Shown here: in pieces, positions 6,967 to 16,169 of the stretch
Position numbering within the stretch: position 1 is the first letter of the stretch
Layout: every line of letters begins with the position of its first letter
DNA from: Burkholderiaceae bacterium
GTDB taxonomy: Bacteria; Pseudomonadota; Gammaproteobacteria; Burkholderiales; Burkholderiaceae_C
Assembly (NCBI GenBank): GCA_016790515.1
Contig: JAEUOY010000130.1
Location: 1 to 64,000 of the forward strand
Length of the DNA: 64,000 nt
Direction: 5' to 3'
The notes under the pieces: generated by a model
What the model was told of the DNA's origin: nothing
The model's database searches: none
What the model saw: only the letters and a program-made list of their open reading frames with translations
Program-made: the position numbers and the translations under genes

Positions 6967-9645
6967 CTATCCTCGGGTGACGACGCCCTGGCACTGGCCG
7001 GCCGTTGCTGCCAACAACTGCGCCCGCACGTCGCGCCCCAGTTCGTCGCGCACCTGTGCCATGAGAAACAGGCCCTTGCCCTGACTCTTGGCTGCCCACA
7101 ACTCCCCGATGTTGGTCTTCTCGCGGCTGTCGTCATTGGTGACATACGGCTCGCCCTTGTACTCCACGACAAAGACGCGTCCGTCGTGCAGTTGGGCCAC
7201 GAAGTCAGGATAGAAGCGGTCTGTCGAGGTCGGCAGCCAGAACGAGGTCTGCGGGCGTGTCGAGAGGTTGCGAAGCCAATACTTGACGGTCGGCAAGGTG
7301 TCGAGCGCCTTTGCGCACTCGAACTCGTCGCCCTTGTTGTCCAGTTCACCGACGCTGCCGAAGAAGTGCTTCTTGAACTGGTACGCGCCGGAGTAGTTCC
7401 AGTTGGCCGGGTAAGGGCGGTTGTCGAATGCGAAGCCGTCGGCGAAGCTGGTTTCGACATGGGCGTCCGGTGCCAGCAGGTAAGTCTGATAGCTCAGTGC
7501 GTAGGCTTGTTGCCGGTAGGCGGCAATCTTCTGCTGCACGGCCTTGGCGAGCTGGTACTTGAAGCGCAGCAAATCATTCAATGCCAAGCCGCGCCGCGTT
7601 GTCAGGTCGGCGATGACCTTGCGACAAAACTCGAGCCGCACGGGCTGGATGATGTCGTTCGGCTTGACGTCGATTGCAAGGGTCGCTCCATCAAGCCAGC
7701 GCGACAACTGCAGGTCTGTCCAGTCGAGCTTGAGTAGCCCGATTTCAAGCTGGGCGTTCTGCTCCAAGTGCTTGTACGTGACTTTCTCGCCCTGCAAGTC
7801 CACTTCCCAGCGTTCGGCGGTTTCGTGGATGCTGAACTCCTGCGGTGTCAGCGTGGCGGCGAACTCATTCAGCGTCCAGCCGCCCAGGTCGAGCAACAAT
7901 TCCTTCTCGGCCAGGTCGAGCGTGCCTTGCTCGTCCACCACAAACAGGCGCGGCACGGCGAACTTCTCGCCGCGCTCCGCCGGGGCGATGCTGTTGCGGT
8001 GCGTGACGCGATGCCGCTGCACGGCGGCGCGGACGCGCTCCTGCCGCTCCGGCTGCATGCTGTCCACCAAGCGCTGTTCCAACTCGGCGGTGATCTCGCC
8101 CTGCACGGTGACGGTCACGGTGCCGTCGTCGCGCGCTTCCAACTGGACGCGCTCGGCCACCTCCGGCGCAAGCCCGGTCAAGTCGGGTACGGTGTCGAGC
8201 GTTTCCAGCAGCACCGGCGCATGGTTGAACAGGTCGGGATTGGTGCCGATGCCGGGCAAGGTGGCCTGCCGTTGTTGCACCGCCTCGGCGGCTTCATCCG
8301 GCTGAAAGCCCATCTTCTCGATAAGCGTGTCTTTCAGCGCCTCGGCACCAGCGCCGAAGCGCGGGCTGGACACATGGGCATAGGCGCGGTTCAGCGCGGG
8401 CTGGCTGCGGGTCTGGGCGTAGGGCATCCGCAGCACACGGCCAAGCAACTGCTCGATATCGGTGGCGCTGCCGATGTTGGACACCGAGCACAGCACATAG
8501 GCGAAGGAACAGTCCCAGCCTTCCTTGAGCGCTTCCACGGTGATGATGAAGTCCACCAGGCATTGCGGGTCGAACAGGTTGATGCTGTCGAGCTCCCGCT
8601 GTTCGCCCGTGGCGACGGCGATCCTGTCTGCCGTGATGTTCTCGTTGTCGATGAGGTACTTCTTCAGCACATCGACGGTCACTTCCTGCCCCTTGTCCTG
8701 CGCTTGGAACAGCGTCAGCGGGCGGATGTAGCCCCTCGTATCATCCTTGGCCGTCTCGGCCAGGCGCGCGCGCGTCTCAATGGCGTCATGCACGGCCGCG
8801 CGCCAGTCGGGGTGCTCGGTCAGCACGATGGGCAGCTTGATCATCTGCGCTTCCTTCACCTCGGCGGCAGAAGCGCGGTACAGCACGTTGCTGCCGTTGC
8901 GGGCGTCCGTGCTGGGCGTCGCGGTGAACTCCACGATGCAGGCGGGCTTCAGCGCGGTCAGCATGTCGAACGATAGGCTAGTGCCCGCCTTGTGCGCCTC
9001 GTCCACGATGACCAGCGGGCGGTGGAACGCCATGAGGTTGACGAAGGAGAACTTCAGGCTGCCGTCCTCGGCGCGCTCCAGGCCGGGCGTGCCGGCCGGG
9101 ATATGGGCGAAGTGCGGTTCATAGTTCTCCGAGTGCGCGTAGGCCTTGCGCCCGTCGGTGTTGCTGGTGCGCAGGCTCTGGATGGTGATGACGATGACCG
9201 TGACGCGCTCGGTCAGGTCTTGCGGCCGGATTTGGGCAATCTCGGCGGCGTCGAACACCGACACGCGCCCGTCGAAGGCCTCGTCCAGCGCTGCGCGGTA
9301 CGGGTGGCCGGGCTTCTTCAGCGCCTCGGCGGTCTGAACGCGGATGGTGTTTGTTGGCACCATCCACAGCACGACAGGGTACTCACGTTCCAGGTAGTGG
9401 CGGCCAGCCACGGCGACAGTATGCGCGGCCAGCAGGGTCTTGCCGCCGCCGGTCGGCAGCCGCAGGCAGACGTTCGGCACGCCGGGCAATCCGGCGATCG
9501 CCCTGTAGGGCGGCGGGGTCTTGTCGGGGTTGCGCTCCTGCCATACCGCCGTGAAGGCCTGTTCAGGGTTGGCGGTGACGCGGGCGCGCTGCAGGTAGGT
9601 GGTGAGGGTGTCGAGCGCGGTTCGCTGAAATTTCTTGAGTTCCAT
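6967..9645 (-). CDS. Type III restriction endonuclease-like subunit (DEAD/DEAH helicase plus PD-(D/E)XK nuclease)
   Basis: The 892-residue Res-type protein should translocate along and cut DNA left unmodified by the neighbouring methyltransferase. It has a superfamily 2 helicase core with Walker A LPTGGGKT (Lys69 in GGGKT 66-70), DEAH in IVDEAHKAG (about 217-222), FTATPS (motif III) and a motif VI region LLGRVLRMP. Near the C-terminus PDFV...VVEYKG gives Asp814, Glu828 and Lys830, a PD-(D/E)XK nuclease signature. It is 13 bases downstream of the methyltransferase, forming a mod-res operon. Classic type III Res proteins have the same order of domains; the assignment to type III rather than a lone restriction helicase rests on the adjacent beta-class methyltransferase. 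Confidence 0.88.
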   Translation of the reverse strand: MELKKFQRTALDTLTTYLQRARVTANPEQAFTAVWQERNPDKTPPPYRAIAGLPGVPNVCLRLPTGGGKTLLAAHTVAVAGRHYLEREYPVVLWMVPTNTIRVQTAEALKKPGHPYRAALDEAFDGRVSVFDAAEIAQIRPQDLTERVTVIVITIQSLRTSNTDGRKAYAHSENYEPHFAHIPAGTPGLERAEDGSLKFSFVNLMAFHRPLVIVDEAHKAGTSLSFDMLTALKPACIVEFTATPSTDARNGSNVLYRASAAEVKEAQMIKLPIVLTEHPDWRAAVHDAIETRARLAETAKDDTRGYIRPLTLFQAQDKGQEVTVDVLKKYLIDNENITADRIAVATGEQRELDSINLFDPQCLVDFIITVEALKEGWDCSFAYVLCSVSNIGSATDIEQLLGRVLRMPYAQTRSQPALNRAYAHVSSPRFGAGAEALKDTLIEKMGFQPDEAAEAVQQRQATLPGIGTNPDLFNHAPVLLETLDTVPDLTGLAPEVAERVQLEARDDGTVTVTVQGEITAELEQRLVDSMQPERQERVRAAVQRHRVTHRNSIAPAERGEKFAVPRLFVVDEQGTLDLAEKELLLDLGGWTLNEFAATLTPQEFSIHETAERWEVDLQGEKVTYKHLEQNAQLEIGLLKLDWTDLQLSRWLDGATLAIDVKPNDIIQPVRLEFCRKVIADLTTRRGLALNDLLRFKYQLAKAVQQKIAAYRQQAYALSYQTYLLAPDAHVETSFADGFAFDNRPYPANWNYSGAYQFKKHFFGSVGELDNKGDEFECAKALDTLPTVKYWLRNLSTRPQTSFWLPTSTDRFYPDFVAQLHDGRVFVVEYKGEPYVTNDDSREKTNIGELWAAKSQGKGLFLMAQVRDELGRDVRAQLLAATAGQCQGVVTRG

Positions 9646-9658
9646 TGTTCTTGTTCTC

Positions 9659-11218
9659 CTAGCGCGCTTTGATTTCGTAGGGGATTTGCCGGAAGGTGAT
9701 GCCCTCGGTCTGCAGGCGCTCGGCGCTCAAGCGGCAGCCCTCGCCGAAGATGACCTTCGCACCGTCGTGCGGCGGCAGGCTGGCCAGCACCTTGCCGGTC
9801 AGCACGTTGCCGCCTTCAGGGCGTTTGTCCCCCAAGATGCCGTTGTAGAGCAGGAAGTAGCCCACCCCTTCGTGCGCCCCAAGGAAGGGCGAAGTCGCCC
9901 GCCCCGTGTAGGGGATGCCGGTCGAGACGAACCACAGGTGCGCGGCCAGCGGCGCGAAGCGGATGCCCGGTGAGACGTGGCCGTTCTCGTCGAACACGGG
10001 CACACCCAGGCGGTAGAAGCGGAAGCCGCCGCCGCCCTGCCAGCCGACGACGTCGGAAATGCCGCCTTGCTCGCCCGCGATGACCTTCTGCAGCCGTGGC
10101 ACACAGTGGGTCATGGCGTGGCCGCCCATCTCGATGCCGATGTAGCGCCGCCCCATCTTCTGCGCGACCGCTGCGGTCGTGCCCGAGCCGAGGAAGCTGT
10201 CGAGCACCAGGTCGCCGGGGTTGGTGGCGATCTCAAGAATACGCTTCATGAGACCTTCCGGCTTAGGAGTCTCGAACGACGCCTTTTCCCCGAACAGTAG
10301 TTCAAGCTCTCTTGCGGCGTGCTGGTTTAGGCCAACGTCTGACCAGATGCTTGGAGCCGACATGCCGCTCTTTGCTTCGACCTTGAAGAGCTTACGCATG
10401 GGCGTCGTTGCCGTACCGTTCACGCCCCAATAGAGCCGCTTGTCGGCCTGCAAACGTGCCATCTCGTCTTTGTTGTGACGCCAGCATGTGCCGGCGCGCG
10501 GCAAGACCTCCTGCTTGGTGTAGGGGTTGATGATCGGATAGACCAGACTGGCCACCATGCGACCGCCCTTGCCGTTGGCCGTGGTATCAATCTTCCGAAA
10601 TGGGCCGCGTGGGTCCGGACCGTCAGGCTCGGAAAAGACGCGGTACTGAGCATCGGCCTTCTCCGTTCGCTCCATGAGATTGAATCTCTCTTCGGCGACC
10701 GTCTTCTTGGATGTGCTGTTGCGACTCCTGGCCCAGATCAACACATGGTCATGAATGAGGCCGATCTTGCGGTCGTTCGGTGGCCCGTCTCGCTTTTGCC
10801 ACGATAGGTCGATGATGAAATTGGCGCGGCCAAAGACTTCGTCGCCGATGACCTTCATGTAGTGCGCCTGGTTGTCATCGAGCGTGACCCATATGCTTCC
10901 GTCTAGCGCAAGAAAGTCGCGCAGCAGCTCCAGGCGGGGATACATCAGCGCCAGCCATTGCGCGTGCTCCAGGTTGTCGTCGTAGTGCTCGAAGGCGCTG
11001 CGCGTGTTGTAGGGCGGGTCGATGAAGATGCACTTCACCTTGCCCGCGTAGTAGGGCAACAGCGCTTTCAAGGCGTCGAGGTTGTCGCCTTGAATGAGCA
11101 TGTTCCCGGTGTTGGGGTCGCCGTGCGAGTGCGCAGATACCTGCTCAAGCAAACGGTAGGGCGTGCGCGTCGCCGCGTGAATGTCTTGCTCGCGGGTCAG
11201 CCAGTGAAGCAGGGGCAT
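9659..11218 (-). CDS. Type III-like DNA methyltransferase (Mod)
   Basis: This amino-methyltransferase would protect host DNA from the Res partner. From the ATG at 11218 it is 519 residues. Catalytic motif IV is DPPY (67-70, in FIDPPYNTRSAF). SAM-binding motif I is the FLGSGTTAAVAQ segment in the second half, so the order IV then I marks a beta-class (N4/N6) enzyme like type III Mod and related site-specific methylases. A longer frame up to 11356 exists, but it would overlap the divergent gene and lacks conserved sequence. The roughly 100-bp gap to the divergent gene at 11316 is a likely promoter region. Confidence 0.88.
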   Translation of the reverse strand: MPLLHWLTREQDIHAATRTPYRLLEQVSAHSHGDPNTGNMLIQGDNLDALKALLPYYAGKVKCIFIDPPYNTRSAFEHYDDNLEHAQWLALMYPRLELLRDFLALDGSIWVTLDDNQAHYMKVIGDEVFGRANFIIDLSWQKRDGPPNDRKIGLIHDHVLIWARSRNSTSKKTVAEERFNLMERTEKADAQYRVFSEPDGPDPRGPFRKIDTTANGKGGRMVASLVYPIINPYTKQEVLPRAGTCWRHNKDEMARLQADKRLYWGVNGTATTPMRKLFKVEAKSGMSAPSIWSDVGLNQHAARELELLFGEKASFETPKPEGLMKRILEIATNPGDLVLDSFLGSGTTAAVAQKMGRRYIGIEMGGHAMTHCVPRLQKVIAGEQGGISDVVGWQGGGGFRFYRLGVPVFDENGHVSPGIRFAPLAAHLWFVSTGIPYTGRATSPFLGAHEGVGYFLLYNGILGDKRPEGGNVLTGKVLASLPPHDGAKVIFGEGCRLSAERLQTEGITFRQIPYEIKAR

Positions 11219-11315
11219 GGCGTCCTTGTCGGTCGTTCGGTGCGGCCAGCCGGCCGTCCAACTTCGTACATTAGCGGCCAACAGCACCATATTGTGAGGT
11301 GCGCAGGGGTGGCGA

Positions 11316-12545
11316 TTGGCGCAGCAGTATTCGAGCAAGGACTTCTTCCGCCGCATGCCGAACGTGCTGCTGGCGCGGTACTTTCAGGGTCAGGGGCTGT
11401 TCGCCGAGCTGGACTTCGGCGCGATGAAGGAGACACAGCCCGAAGCGCTGATTGCGGCATGGGCTGACCTGCCGGACGAGCGCCGGGCGGCGCTGGAGGC
11501 GGAACTTCGCGCTGTGCACGACCTGGGGAACAAGAAGGGGCTGCTCGCCATCCAGGACGCTGCCCGCACTGTGCTGGACTGCGACCCCGACGCGCTGGTC
11601 AGCCTGCTCAGCAAGCTGGCGGCGCTGGACGACCATGCCAGCCAAGCGATGACCGCCTTCCTGGACCACCGCGAGCTGTGGCTTTGGGCTGAGCGCTTTC
11701 ACCATGCCGACCGGCTGGCCCACTGGAAGAAACGCAAGAATCTGCCGCAGGTGCTGCCGGCGGCGGACGCCGACAGCTTGACGCACCTGGCGACGTTGAT
11801 GAAGGACCACTTCACCAAGGCCGAGGGCCGCGGACGGAACTGTGTGGTCGAGCACTATCGGCGCGGCGACAAGGACTACTTCTTCGCCTTCCCGGAAGAC
11901 CACGCAGCGCGCGCCGTAGAGTGGGTGAACGGCGCCTTCGACGCGCGCCCGCACAACCCAGCCTTCGAGATCGTGTTCGTCTACTGCCGTGCCTATGGCA
12001 CGCTGGACCTGTTCTGCCGCGGTGCAAACAAGGCCGTGGTGCCTCTGCAGGAGATGTTCGCCCGCGCCATCCTAAAGTGCGACGACCTGTCGCCCGACCC
12101 GAAGGACCAGAAGGTCTACAACCTCAATCCGCTGATGAAGCCGGGCTTTGAGTTCGTGCACGCGCCGGGCGGCGGCATTTCATCGGTGGCGGTGAAACGA
12201 TTGCGGTTGTCGTCGAAGCTGCGCGCAGGCGACCGGGTGACGCTGGAGGCGAACCCCGAAGGCAATCCACAGGCGATCTACGAACTGTTGGAGCAGGTGA
12301 GAAAGGCGCTGCCGCTCCACCAGTACCACGTGACCCAGGTGGAGCTGTCGGCGTCGGTCTGGGCAGGCATGGGCCGGCCGCCGAAGAAGGTGAGCTTCAC
12401 GGTTACGCATCCGAATTCCTGCTCGTTGCGACACGACGCGCTGGACGACACCTTGCGCGACATGCTTGTCGCTTCGGGCATCGAACCGAAGGTACCGTCC
12501 GACCTGCCGCCGGCCACCCCGGTTCTCCCCGAGCCCGACTTCTGA
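11316..12545 (+). CDS. Unrecognised 409-residue protein divergent from the type III R-M operon
   Basis: I cannot assign a function. The protein is soluble, without membrane helices or signal peptide, and well composed along its full length. An N-terminal segment SSKDFFRRMPNVLLARYF precedes a charged helical region. A middle part contains EHYRRGDKDYFFAFPED and a more beta-rich C-terminal half. The proposed TTG start at 11316 keeps the conserved-looking SSKDFF segment; an ATG at 11355 would delete it. It is followed 7 bases later by another unknown gene, so the two form an operon. Its place beside mod-res suggests an accessory or regulatory role in the defence locus, which is inference only. 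Confidence 0.72.
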   Translation: MAQQYSSKDFFRRMPNVLLARYFQGQGLFAELDFGAMKETQPEALIAAWADLPDERRAALEAELRAVHDLGNKKGLLAIQDAARTVLDCDPDALVSLLSKLAALDDHASQAMTAFLDHRELWLWAERFHHADRLAHWKKRKNLPQVLPAADADSLTHLATLMKDHFTKAEGRGRNCVVEHYRRGDKDYFFAFPEDHAARAVEWVNGAFDARPHNPAFEIVFVYCRAYGTLDLFCRGANKAVVPLQEMFARAILKCDDLSPDPKDQKVYNLNPLMKPGFEFVHAPGGGISSVAVKRLRLSSKLRAGDRVTLEANPEGNPQAIYELLEQVRKALPLHQYHVTQVELSASVWAGMGRPPKKVSFTVTHPNSCSLRHDALDDTLRDMLVASGIEPKVPSDLPPATPVLPEPDF

Positions 12546-12552
12546 CGCGCCG

Positions 12553-13374
12553 ATGGTGGACGGGCTGCTCGCCGATGTTCTGAACCGGCTGCAGGTTGCA
12601 CCAGCGGGCGCCGTGGAGTTGTCTGGGGCTGAGCTGGAACGCTGCGCGGCGGACAGTGCGGGCGCGCTGCGCGCTGCGGGGCTGCTGGTGCCGGGTCGTC
12701 CTGCGGATGGGATCGTCTGTCCAGGCTGCGAACAGGCTTGCGCGATGCCGGTCGAACAGGTGCCACGTGCCGGTCGTGAGCCGCTGCTGTTCATCGTCTG
12801 CGACAAGCGCGACGACATGGCCAGTGTGCCGGTGCCAGGCGCGGCGCTGGAGCGCTGGCGACTCACCGACGCCGGCCTGGCCGATGTGCTGTCGCGGCTG
12901 CTCGCCGGCGGTGCGGCGACGCTGACTGCCAGCAGCGAACCGAAGTACCGGCTGGGCATCGTCGCCGGCCGGCAGCGGAAGGACGTGGCCTATCTTGCCC
13001 GCCAGCGCGATGCGCTGGTGTTGCTGCTCGCTGGGCATGCGCTGGACCTGCTGACGGTGCTGCGACTGCAGGACGGCCGGGTGACGCTGGACGACAAGCT
13101 GCTGCAGCGCACGGTGGACGCGCCGGCCGGGATCGGGGAACCGGTCGAGCAGCCCGAAGAGCGCCGGCAGCGGCTGTTGGCACTCGTGGCGGCCGAGAAG
13201 AAGCGCAACCCGCAAAAGTTCCTGCAGGCTGCCGCCGACAAGGAAGGCATCTCCGTGTTCGCGCTGAAGCAGGTGATCTATCGCAAGCCGAAAGCCCTGC
13301 CCGCCGACACGATGGCCGACATGGCGCGCACGCTCGCCAGCCCTATCCCGCAGACGCCGAAACCGAAACGCTGA
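12553..13374 (+). CDS. Unrecognised 273-residue protein with a single CPGC motif and C-terminal HTH-like segment
   Basis: I do not recognise the family. It contains CPGCEQAC around residues 55-62, which could be half of a zinc site. A central region of about 100 residues contains RLGIVAGRQRKDVAYLARQR. The C-terminal basic segment EKKRNPQKFLQAAADKEG followed by SVFALKQVIYRKP resembles a helix-turn-helix. It starts 7 bases after the preceding unknown gene and is clearly cotranscribed with it. The pair is divergent from the R-M operon. Functional coupling with the upstream gene is likely; DNA binding is a guess from the C-terminus. Confidence 0.7.
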   Translation: MVDGLLADVLNRLQVAPAGAVELSGAELERCAADSAGALRAAGLLVPGRPADGIVCPGCEQACAMPVEQVPRAGREPLLFIVCDKRDDMASVPVPGAALERWRLTDAGLADVLSRLLAGGAATLTASSEPKYRLGIVAGRQRKDVAYLARQRDALVLLLAGHALDLLTVLRLQDGRVTLDDKLLQRTVDAPAGIGEPVEQPEERRQRLLALVAAEKKRNPQKFLQAAADKEGISVFALKQVIYRKPKALPADTMADMARTLASPIPQTPKPKR

Positions 13375-13464
13375 CGCGGGCTTCCCGCGCATCCGTCGAG
13401 ACAGGTTGCAGCACAGCCCCCTGTCTCGCGCCCACTGGCACCCTTCGACCAACGAGGTGCCACG

Positions 13465-13728
13465 ATGCCCAACACGCTCCTGAGACTTCCCGCCGTCAAG
13501 GCCCGCAACGGCCTGAGCCGCAGCACGGTGTACCTGCGCATCAGCCAGGGCCTGTGGACCCACCCGGTGAACCTGGGCGGCCGCGCGGTGGCCTGGCCGG
13601 CCGACGAGGTGGACGCACTGAACGCTGCGCGCATTGCTGGCCACACCGACGAGCAGGTGCGCGGCCTGGTGCGCCGCCTCGAAGCCGCGCGCACGAAGGC
13701 GGCGGGTGGCATCGGCGCCGCGGAGTAG
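13465..13728 (+). CDS. AlpA-like small DNA-binding regulator
   Basis: The 87-residue protein begins with LLRLPAVKARNGLSRSTVYLRI, the winged-helix excisionase/AlpA pattern, with a WPADEVDALNAARIAG recognition-wing segment. AlpA proteins usually control integrase expression or excision in integrated elements. It is the first of three closely spaced genes ending in the second recombinase (13465-15334). It therefore probably regulates, or serves as directionality factor for, one of the two integrases. Confidence 0.85.
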   Translation: MPNTLLRLPAVKARNGLSRSTVYLRISQGLWTHPVNLGGRAVAWPADEVDALNAARIAGHTDEQVRGLVRRLEAARTKAAGGIGAAE

Positions 13729-13731
13729 CTT

Positions 13732-14208
13732 GTGCCGTCGTCGCCGCCGAACCCGCAGCTCGCAAAGCGCTACATCAGCTACACCGTGGACGACATCGCG
13801 CGCCTGTTCGGCATCCACCGCCACACGGTGCGCGAGTGGATCAAGCGCGGCCTGCCGGTGATCGACAAGCAGCGGCCGTTGCTGGTGCAGGGCGCCGACC
13901 TGGCCGAGTTCCTGCGCAAGCGCCGCGATGCCCGGAAGCAGTCGTGCGCGCCCGGCCAGTTGTTCTGCCTGCGCTGCCGCGTGCCGCGCGAGCCGGCCGG
14001 CTGGCAGGTGGTGTACCGCCCGCTGACAGCCACGCAGGGCACGCTGAACGGGCTGTGCGGAACCTGCTCGGCGCGCATGTGCCGGCGCGTCAGCTTGGCC
14101 AAGCTGACCGCTGCTGCGGGCAATCTGGCCATCACGACCACGCAGGCTGGCGAGCACATAGACGAGTGCCCGACACCCATCGTGAACCGTGACTTCAAGG
14201 AGGGCTGA
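13732..14208 (+). CDS. Helix-turn-helix protein with a Cys-rich C-terminal half
   Basis: The 158-residue protein starts at GTG 13732, 3 bases after the alpA-like stop. The N-terminal part contains YTVDDIARLFGIHRHTVREW (residues about 17-36), a clear MerR/excisionase-type helix-turn-helix. Further on, CLRCRVPREP and CGTCSARMC make a four-cysteine pattern likely to bind zinc. The third gene, a recombinase, begins 5 bases after its stop, with the AAGGAGG ribosome site (14197-14203) inside this gene. It is probably an accessory regulator of the recombinase; its exact family is not known to me. Confidence 0.78.
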   Translation: MPSSPPNPQLAKRYISYTVDDIARLFGIHRHTVREWIKRGLPVIDKQRPLLVQGADLAEFLRKRRDARKQSCAPGQLFCLRCRVPREPAGWQVVYRPLTATQGTLNGLCGTCSARMCRRVSLAKLTAAAGNLAITTTQAGEHIDECPTPIVNRDFKEG

Positions 14209-14212
14209 GCCC

Positions 14213-15334
14213 ATGCCCAAGTACAACCCCGCCAACGAGCGCATCAAGCGCGACTACTTCAGCTTCCTCAAGGAGGCGAGGGGCCAGAGCGCCGACACCG
14301 TGGATGCGGTCGCGCAGGCCCTGGCGCGCTTCGAGGCCGACACCCAGCACAAGGACTTCCGCACGTTCCGTAAGGAGCAGGCCACCGCCTTCAAGCGGCA
14401 CCTGGCCGACCGCGACAGCCGCGCCACCGGTGGCAAGCTCAGCAAGGCCACCCAGCTCGCCACGCTGGCGCACCTGAAGCGGTTCTTCCAGTGGCTGGCC
14501 ATGCAGCCGGGCTACCGGTCGAAGATCCAATGGGCGGATGCGGAGTACTTGAACTTCTCGGACAAGGACACCCGCATCGCCACTGCCCGCCGGCCGCCGC
14601 GCGTCCCCACGCTGGAACAGGTGCTGCACGTCATTCGCACGATGCCGGCGGCGACCGAGCTGGAGCAGCGCGACCGCGCGTTGATCGCTTTCGCCCTGCT
14701 GACCGGTGCGCGTGATTCGGCGCTTGCGTCGATGCGCCTCGGCCATGTGGACCTGAAGGACGGCAGCGTGTTCCAGGACGCACGCACGGTGAAGACCAAG
14801 TTCAGCAAGACTTTCACGACCTTCTTCTTCCCGGTCGGCGACGATGTGCGGGCCATCTTCGACGACTGGGTGCGCCACCTGCGGGCGGTGAGACTGTGGG
14901 GCAACGACGACCCGCTCTTTCCGGCGACGCGCGTCGAGCCGGGCGCCGACCTGCAGTTCCAGGCGGTCGGCCTGGACCGCGCTGGCTGGGACACGGCCGG
15001 GCCGATCCGCATGATCTTCAAGCGCGCTTTCAAGGCGGCGGGCCTGCCGTACTACAACCCGCACAGCCTGCGGAAGACGCTGGTGCTGCTGGGCCAGCAG
15101 GTGTGCCGAACGCCCGAAGAGTTCAAGTCGTGGAGCCAGAACCTCGGGCACGAAGGAGTGCTGACCACGTTCGCCAGCTATGGCGAGGTGGCGCTGGGGC
15201 GGCAGGGTGACCTGATGCGGGCGCTGGCCAAGCCGGCGGCGGTGGCGTCTTCGGCCGACAATCCCGATGTGCGCGGCGCCCTGGCGCTGCTGGTGAAGCA
15301 GCTTGGCCTGGATACCGACCGGGTGCTGCGCTAG
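14213..15334 (+). CDS. Second tyrosine recombinase at the right end of the island
   Basis: The 373-residue recombinase is unrelated in sequence to the left-end integrase. A SAM-like core-binding domain (about 10-115) is followed by a catalytic domain. That domain has Arg in LLTGARDSALASMR, the HSLRKT box, LGHEGVLTTF and the candidate nucleophile Tyr in ASYGEVA. The ATG at 14213 has a strong AAGGAGG site overlapping the end of the previous gene. Its operon partners are the AlpA-like and Cys-rich HTH proteins. Two different integrases in one island suggest either a composite element or that this three-gene module is itself an independent mobile unit. Confidence 0.88.
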   Translation: MPKYNPANERIKRDYFSFLKEARGQSADTVDAVAQALARFEADTQHKDFRTFRKEQATAFKRHLADRDSRATGGKLSKATQLATLAHLKRFFQWLAMQPGYRSKIQWADAEYLNFSDKDTRIATARRPPRVPTLEQVLHVIRTMPAATELEQRDRALIAFALLTGARDSALASMRLGHVDLKDGSVFQDARTVKTKFSKTFTTFFFPVGDDVRAIFDDWVRHLRAVRLWGNDDPLFPATRVEPGADLQFQAVGLDRAGWDTAGPIRMIFKRAFKAAGLPYYNPHSLRKTLVLLGQQVCRTPEEFKSWSQNLGHEGVLTTFASYGEVALGRQGDLMRALAKPAAVASSADNPDVRGALALLVKQLGLDTDRVLR

Positions 15335-15404
15335 AGATTGGCAGCGAGCCGGTAAAGGTGCAGCGGCTGCACTGTTCGTCCGTCCGCGGCGGTGAAGTGA
15401 CGCG

Positions 15405-15430
15405 GCCGGGTCCAAGTTTGGGTCCAAGTC
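15405..15430 (+). repeat. Right direct repeat, candidate attR of the mnmE-linked island
   Basis: This matches the left repeat at 5660-5685 at 24 of 26 positions and contains two GGTCCAAGT copies (15409-15417, 15421-15429). It lies 70 bases after the second recombinase stop and about 100 bases before the 3' end of apt, exactly where accessory genes give way to housekeeping genes. Confidence 0.65.
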
Positions 15431-15535
15431 GAGCGCCGCTATTGCGGAAGTGCAGCCGCGATAGGTATTTACGCGGGCTTCTCATGTTCTGTATCGAAGT
15501 GATGGCGATCTGCGCGTCCGCCCGTCGACGCCGTC

Positions 15536-16096
15536 TCAATGCCCCTCGAAGTCCACCAACGTGAACAGCGGCAACCCCGCCTTGCGCAGCTTCTGCGACC
15601 CGCCGAGTTCGGGCAGGTCGACGATCGCCGCACCCTCGAGCACCGTGGCGCCCAGCTTCTCCAGCAGCCGCTTGCCGGCCAGCATCGTGCCGCCGGTGGC
15701 GATCAGGTCGTCGATCAGCACGACCCGGTCGCCGGGCTTGACCGCATCGGTGTGCAGTTCCACCGTCGCGCTGCCGTATTCGAGCTCGTAGCTTTCGGCC
15801 ACCGTGGTGAACGGCAGCTTGCCCTTCTTGCGGATCGGCACGAAGCCGACGTTCAGCTCGTACGCCACCACCGCGCCGAGGATGAAGCCGCGGGCGTCCA
15901 GCCCGGCGATGGCGTCGGGGCGGACGTCGAAGTAGCGGTGCACGAACTCGTCGACCAGCACGCGGAACACCTTGGGGTTCTGCAGCAGCGGCGTGATGTC
16001 GCGGAACTGCACGCCCGGGCTCGGCCAGTCGGGCACGGTGCGGATGTGCGCGCGGATGTAGTCGGCGTGCAGCGCATGCGGGGCTTCGGTGGGCAT
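15536..16096 (-). CDS. apt: Adenine phosphoribosyltransferase
   Basis: Apt salvages adenine with PRPP to form AMP in the cytoplasm. The 186-residue protein starts [19 protein letters not shown] and has FRDITPLL near residue 31 and [10 protein letters not shown] (65-74). The PRPP-binding motif [13 protein letters not shown] spans 125-137. The length is typical. It is the first chromosomal gene after the island and ends about 100 bases from the right repeat. The surrounding gene order on the other side is not disrupted. Confidence 0.96.
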   Translation of the reverse strand: MPTEAPHALHADYIRAHIRTVPDWPSPGVQFRDITPLLQNPKVFRVLVDEFVHRYFDVRPDAIAGLDARGFILGAVVAYELNVGFVPIRKKGKLPFTTVAESYELEYGSATVELHTDAVKPGDRVVLIDDLIATGGTMLAGKRLLEKLGATVLEGAAIVDLPELGGSQKLRKAGLPLFTLVDFEGH

Positions 16097-16169
16097 CGTA
16101 CGGTCTCCTCGGGCCGCGATCGTTCGGGCGGACGCCGCGGATTCTGGGCCAGGCCGCGCGGCCGCCCGC

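Larger units (their letters stand above)
5660..15430. mobile_element. Genomic island after mnmE: two integrases, type III R-M, unknown pair, AlpA module
   Basis: The segment between the near-identical repeats carries a tyrosine integrase directly at the left end and a different tyrosine recombinase directly at the right end. Between them are restriction-modification genes, two unrecognised genes and two small DNA-binding proteins. Outside lie housekeeping genes mnmE and apt. Integrase next to a repeat, R-M cargo and AlpA-type regulator are classic for an integrated element. No conjugation, replication or phage structural genes are present, so it is probably a non-self-transmissible defence island. 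Confidence 0.75.
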
